Source: Branchiostoma floridae (Eukaryota > Chordata > Leptocardii > Amphioxiformes > Branchiostomatidae). From it: a stretch of 64,000 bases of DNA. Below the pieces are notes generated by a model. It saw nothing but the letters and a program-made list of their open reading frames with translations. It had not been told where the DNA came from and ran no database searches. Position 1 is the first letter of the stretch, and every line of letters starts with the position of its first letter. The position numbers and the translations under genes were made by a program. Below, in pieces: positions 60,337-64,000 of the stretch. The stretch is taken from assembly GCF_000003815.2 (NCBI RefSeq), contig NC_049985.1, positions 16,261,604 to 16,325,603 of the forward strand, given 5' to 3'.

Positions 60337-60568
60337 TCAGGTGGTATCTCACTGCACTTGCGTCATGCTGTGTCACTGCAGGGTTCGAAAGATACTCAAC
60401 GAATGTCAGAAATAATGAATGGATTTTCTTTTTGTATTTGCATTCGTTGAGTATCTTTCGAACCCTGCAGTGACACGCACAGCATGACGCAATATCTAAA
60501 TCAGAAAAAATCAGAAAATAACAAAACAGAGATGACAATGAACGAACCCTGCAGTGACATACCACCTT
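60337..60568. mobile_element. MITE-like hairpin 3' of the IQ gene
   Basis: 60360-60405 and 60441-60490 form a stem of about 46 bp, broken only by a four-base insertion, around TGCAGGGTTCGAAAGATACT. Outer arms AGGTGGTATCTCACTGCA and TGCAGTGACATACCACCTT pair as well, giving a nested foldback of about 230 bp. It is probably a small foldback element. Confidence 0.75.
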
Positions 60569-61514
60569 AACTGTCACCATCCCTTGTCTACATTTGTATG
60601 TACAGATCATTATTAAAGTAAAGGTTTTGATTCAAACAAAAGATATTAAATGCAGGGACACCAATGATCTGTCAGATAAAATCCTTCTTTTAATTTTCAT
60701 CTTTATTCTATGAAAAATAATACAACAAGTGTTGTACATAAAATATTCATTGATCCAAATATCAAATCAATGTCGATATCAGCAAATGTAGCCTGGGCAT
60801 TGCTTTTCATATGCAGCAGAAGGTTATATTTTCTCTATTCTTAAAAGAATACTGGACTGACGATGACCATCTAACCCTATACATCACATCTTTAGTGAGT
60901 GTCAGGGATAACGTGGTACCCTTTGTCTTGCATGAAATGTGACATAATAGAATAATGTACACATATGGACATTGCGCTCTAACTGATGTGCTTTGAAGGC
61001 AGAAAAAAAATTGATATCAATAGGACAATTTTCTACTTTAAAATGATAATCAGATGAAAGAGTGATGGTGATATGCTTTTTCCAGGTTAAATATCATCTA
61101 AGATACACACCAATAATTGTAACTTTAACTGCAACTATGAAAAAACCATGATATCACCACAGTAATGAAATTGTACATGCACATGTAGGAGTTGTACTAT
61201 TACTTACCATTGGTGCAATACAGACTGTGTGCTATGATAAATTCTTAAACATCATTTTAGCCTTGTGTATCCTTCATATAAAATAATGCTCCAATTTTCA
61301 TATCAATCTGCTTCTGGCAAACTGTACAAAGCAATGACAGGTTTAATTTTCTTAACTAAAACCTTTGGTCCTGTATAGGTAAGGAAAGACCATTTATAAT
61401 GTATTAGTAATAAAAGTATCTGATACAATTTCTACACCTGCACCAAAGAATGGCACAGCCCAAGACACACATATCAAGTTAGTTACTAGTAGATCTGGTG
61501 AATGCGAGTCTGGA

Positions 61515-63051
61515 CTATACCACTGCTGTGGCAGCCGGGGGTGTTTTCTTCCTTCTCTTCCTTCTTGGCTTTTTCAGCCTCTTCTCGCGAGAACTGGGCA
61601 GGATGAATGTGATGCACTGTTCGTCCAGGAAGTCCAGTAGCTGGTTCTTTGAGCAGCGGATTCCAGCAGACTTCAAGGTTTGCTGAAGGTTCTCAGCATC
61701 TATGGGCTGTCAGAAACATTGGAGATTATCTTATAATCTTTATTTTTACAAATTGCAAACTTACAAGTTATATCATGCAGGAGAGAAACATGTTGTGTCT
61801 GGCAATGCATTGAGTACAGATTAGGGGACTTGTTTAATTTATTGAGATCCCCATTAAGCTGGCATTTTGATAGCTATTCTTCCTTCCAGTGTGTACCTTG
61901 TGTACACAGCTTATACCTACTAGAGTACAAAACTGGTGCCTTTTATGCCCAAAGGCAGTTTACCAGTTATGTGGAACAAACAACTTCAAATTGAGGATGA
62001 GTGGTTTTATATACATTTATCGTATTATAATACAATACATACTTTGAAAATTACATCATATAACAAATTACAACACAAGTCTTGGGAATTTTGAAAACAA
62101 AAGAGAAGGTAACTGAACTATCAAAAGCTCACATTATAGGTAAAACTACAGTCTACGTATCTTCTAGACATGACATCAGAGGAAAAAGAGACAAAGAAAA
62201 GTCAGTTTGTACCTCATACTGCAGGATTTTCTGATACAGCTCCTTGTTGTCCTGAACCCAGTGGAGCAGCTGTCCTTTCAGAGACCCTCCATCAATCTGG
62301 AACAATGTCAGAGTGTTTATCTTTTACATACATGTTGTACAAGTAAAGTAAAGGAAAGCAATATTATTTTCTACAGCATCAAGGCTTAGCTTCTTGCCTA
62401 GCATCAAGACCACGCTAGTTTTTTGCACGCTTTTTTTTTCAAATTGTGCCATGATTTTGCCTAATGTTAGTAACGATTGTATATTTTGATAATGTCATTT
62501 TATGCTAATATTGTACATATCATTGTATCGTGTTATTGTTTATTATGTTGTGCCACGTATGTATGTTATGAACGGGAGGGCAGCCTTCAAAGGTGCATTT
62601 TGCACTTGTTTTGCCCTCCCCTTCACTCTGAAAAATCTAAATAAAGAAATAAAGGCTCGAACATCACGTTTAAACGGGGAAGATACAAAAATTTAACATT
62701 CCACTCAGTGTTGAAAAAAGGGATGAAAGTGCAGCATTTCATACCCTTTTATACTTAATCAGCTGCACAAGGGCATTAATACACAAATCTCAGTCTGCAT
62801 TCTTGTTTACTTAAGTAGTAGTCTGTGACAGTCATTAATAAGTACATTTAAATGTCTTCAAGACATATCAGTAATCAATAACAAAGCCGGAGTGACACTG
62901 GTATTGCTAACATCAGTCTGGTGACACTAAAAATGCTGTCTGTCTTCTTCCTGATAAATTTACTATTTGAATTCCGAGCCTGGAATTCCTTACCTGTTGA
63001 GATGGAGTGATGTCATCGTCATCTGACAGCTCCTCATATTCTTCACCCTCA
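61515..63051 (-). CDS. Last three exons of an unrecognised minus-strand gene
   Basis: Exons at 62994-63051, 62213-62296 and 61515-61706 have good acceptors and donors and matching phase. They read EGEEYEELSDDDDITPSQQ, then GGSLKGQLLHWVQDNKELYQ, then DAENLQQTLKSAGIRCSKNQ and LLDFLDEQ. The last part resembles a helix-loop-helix of EF-hand type without clear calcium ligands. The tail is Lys/Arg-rich and ends at a TAG (61515-61517). The 5' exons lie beyond 63051, probably outside the window. It faces the IQ gene tail to tail. Confidence 0.65.
61840..61985. repeat. Dispersed repeat with TACAAAACTGGTG and ACCAGTTATG motifs
   Basis: GTACAAAACTGGTGCCTTTT through GTTTACCAGTTATGTGGAAC resembles segments near 49800-49860, 52070-52150 and 57260-57290. 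It looks like a family of decayed dispersed repeats. No coding capacity. Confidence 0.4.
62400..62662 (+). mobile_element. Probable 3' end of a non-LTR retrotransposon
   Basis: A T-rich stretch is followed by AACGGGAGGGCAGCCTTCAA and TTTTGCCCTCCCC, a hairpin near the end, then AAATAAAGAAATAAAG. This layout is typical of LINE 3' UTRs. No reverse-transcriptase sequence is present. Confidence 0.35.
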
Positions 63052-64000
63052 CTGTAAACAAAAACACAAGCTTGAAATCCAACTCAACCTTCTGGCACCA
63101 AGCAACATTAAAGATTAAGAAAGAACATCTCACTGTCAGTGAATAAAATCTAAGTAACATACATATTGTGACAGGTTGAAATGCACCTAAATAATAGTAT
63201 ATCATATTACTATTATAGTAAAATTTTCCTATTTCACCCATTAATTTCTTTACCTTTAGTGTGTGTACTATGTGCTTGGAATATCAGCAACGGTATATAC
63301 AATGTAATCATCACTGTCTCTGTGTGGGGTATGGATTACCATACAGTGAATGCAGCTGTTGGATTGTGCATCATACGAGTCATGTATTTCTACTCACATC
63401 AGCCATTTAACACTAAATGTAGAACAAATACCATTTAAGTCTTCTTCAATACAAAACAAAGAATTTGAACATTATAGATAACCATCTGATAAATGACCAA
63501 ACATTATTCCAGTGCTCACCCATCTTTCTGCATGTTTTTCGTGACAACAACAATGGAGGTACATGGATGGATGACCTATGACCTTACTTGGGTTGTACCA
63601 TTCTCAACAAAGGGAGTTAAATCCTTTTACCCTTATCAGACCACAGAGTTTACAGTTACTGAGACTCCCATGTATGTTTGAGATAAATGTTTAGCAGTTA
63701 GTCACTAAATATTTTCCATTCACAGCAGACATAATATATTTCTTTGTCTATATTATAAATAGAGACGTTAAACAGACGTTAAACTGGGGAGTGAGTGAGT
63801 GTGTGTGATATTATAAATATTATCAATCAAATACTGCAAATGCAGAACTTTCGCACTTATTTAATGTTTGCGGTTTTCGCGGTAGTCGCTTCACTGCAAA
63901 CTTTTTCCCATGTCAATAAGAGACTACAGCGCATGGTGCTACCATGAACTTAAAACCACCGCGAAAAGCCCTTTTCCCCACTACCGTGAAATTAAATCCC
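63052..64000. other. Non-coding to window end, with a dispersed repeat at the edge
   Basis: No exon is certain. From about 63830, TACTGCAAATGCAGAACTTT and TTTGCGGTTTTCGCGG with CCGCGAAAAGCCC toward the end look like a dispersed hairpin repeat cut by the window edge. A short GTGAGTGAGTGTGTGTGA run is at about 63790. Confidence 0.4.

Overview
The window is intron-rich invertebrate nuclear DNA crowded with transposons and four assembly gaps (N runs). Exon content and the homeobox gene suggest an invertebrate deuterostome, most likely a lancelet (Branchiostoma-like). That assignment is inference from memory of gene structure and protein similarity.

Layout. (1) 1-6.4 kb: non-coding DNA with a minisatellite, nested MITEs and CA/GT microsatellites. 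(2) 6.4-10.3 kb: a Phox2-type paired-like homeobox gene (+). It has an N-terminal exon, a possible lineage-specific 75-bp exon, and an exon with most of the homeodomain. The last exon, expected to begin VWFQ, was not found. The acceptor of the homeodomain exon is the last unit of a degenerate array that repeats the splice site and first exon bases. (3) 10.3-16.5 kb: non-coding, with a stray homeobox fragment, a triplicated conserved core, a 205-bp satellite and a Harbinger-like element. (4) 17.57-30.24 kb: a compact ankyrin-repeat plus MYND zinc-finger gene (+, about 253 aa) with a 10.4-kb first intron. That intron holds exons of a different, extracellular FN3-like gene, a 4.5-kb TIR transposon and a nearly identical truncated second copy. 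(5) 31.1-31.7 kb: a 5'-truncated CR1/L2-like LINE (-). (6) 33.0-60.0 kb: a large gene (+, about 24 exons, over 1,200 aa) for an IQ-motif protein. It has a coiled N-terminus, a long Pro/Ser/acidic middle and IQ motifs near the C-terminus. Its introns hold an LTR-like direct-repeat element, a 2.8-kb TIR element and several MITEs. A 2.15-kb TIR element sits inside a coding exon, two bases before the splice donor. (7) 61.5-63.05 kb: the last three exons of an unrecognised minus-strand gene.

The genes look functionally unrelated: Phox2 is a transcription factor, ANK-MYND a likely cytosolic adaptor, the FN3-like fragment extracellular, and the IQ protein a likely calmodulin-binding structural protein. 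Coding calls rest on reading frames that stay open across GT-AG junctions with matching phase. No transcript evidence is available.
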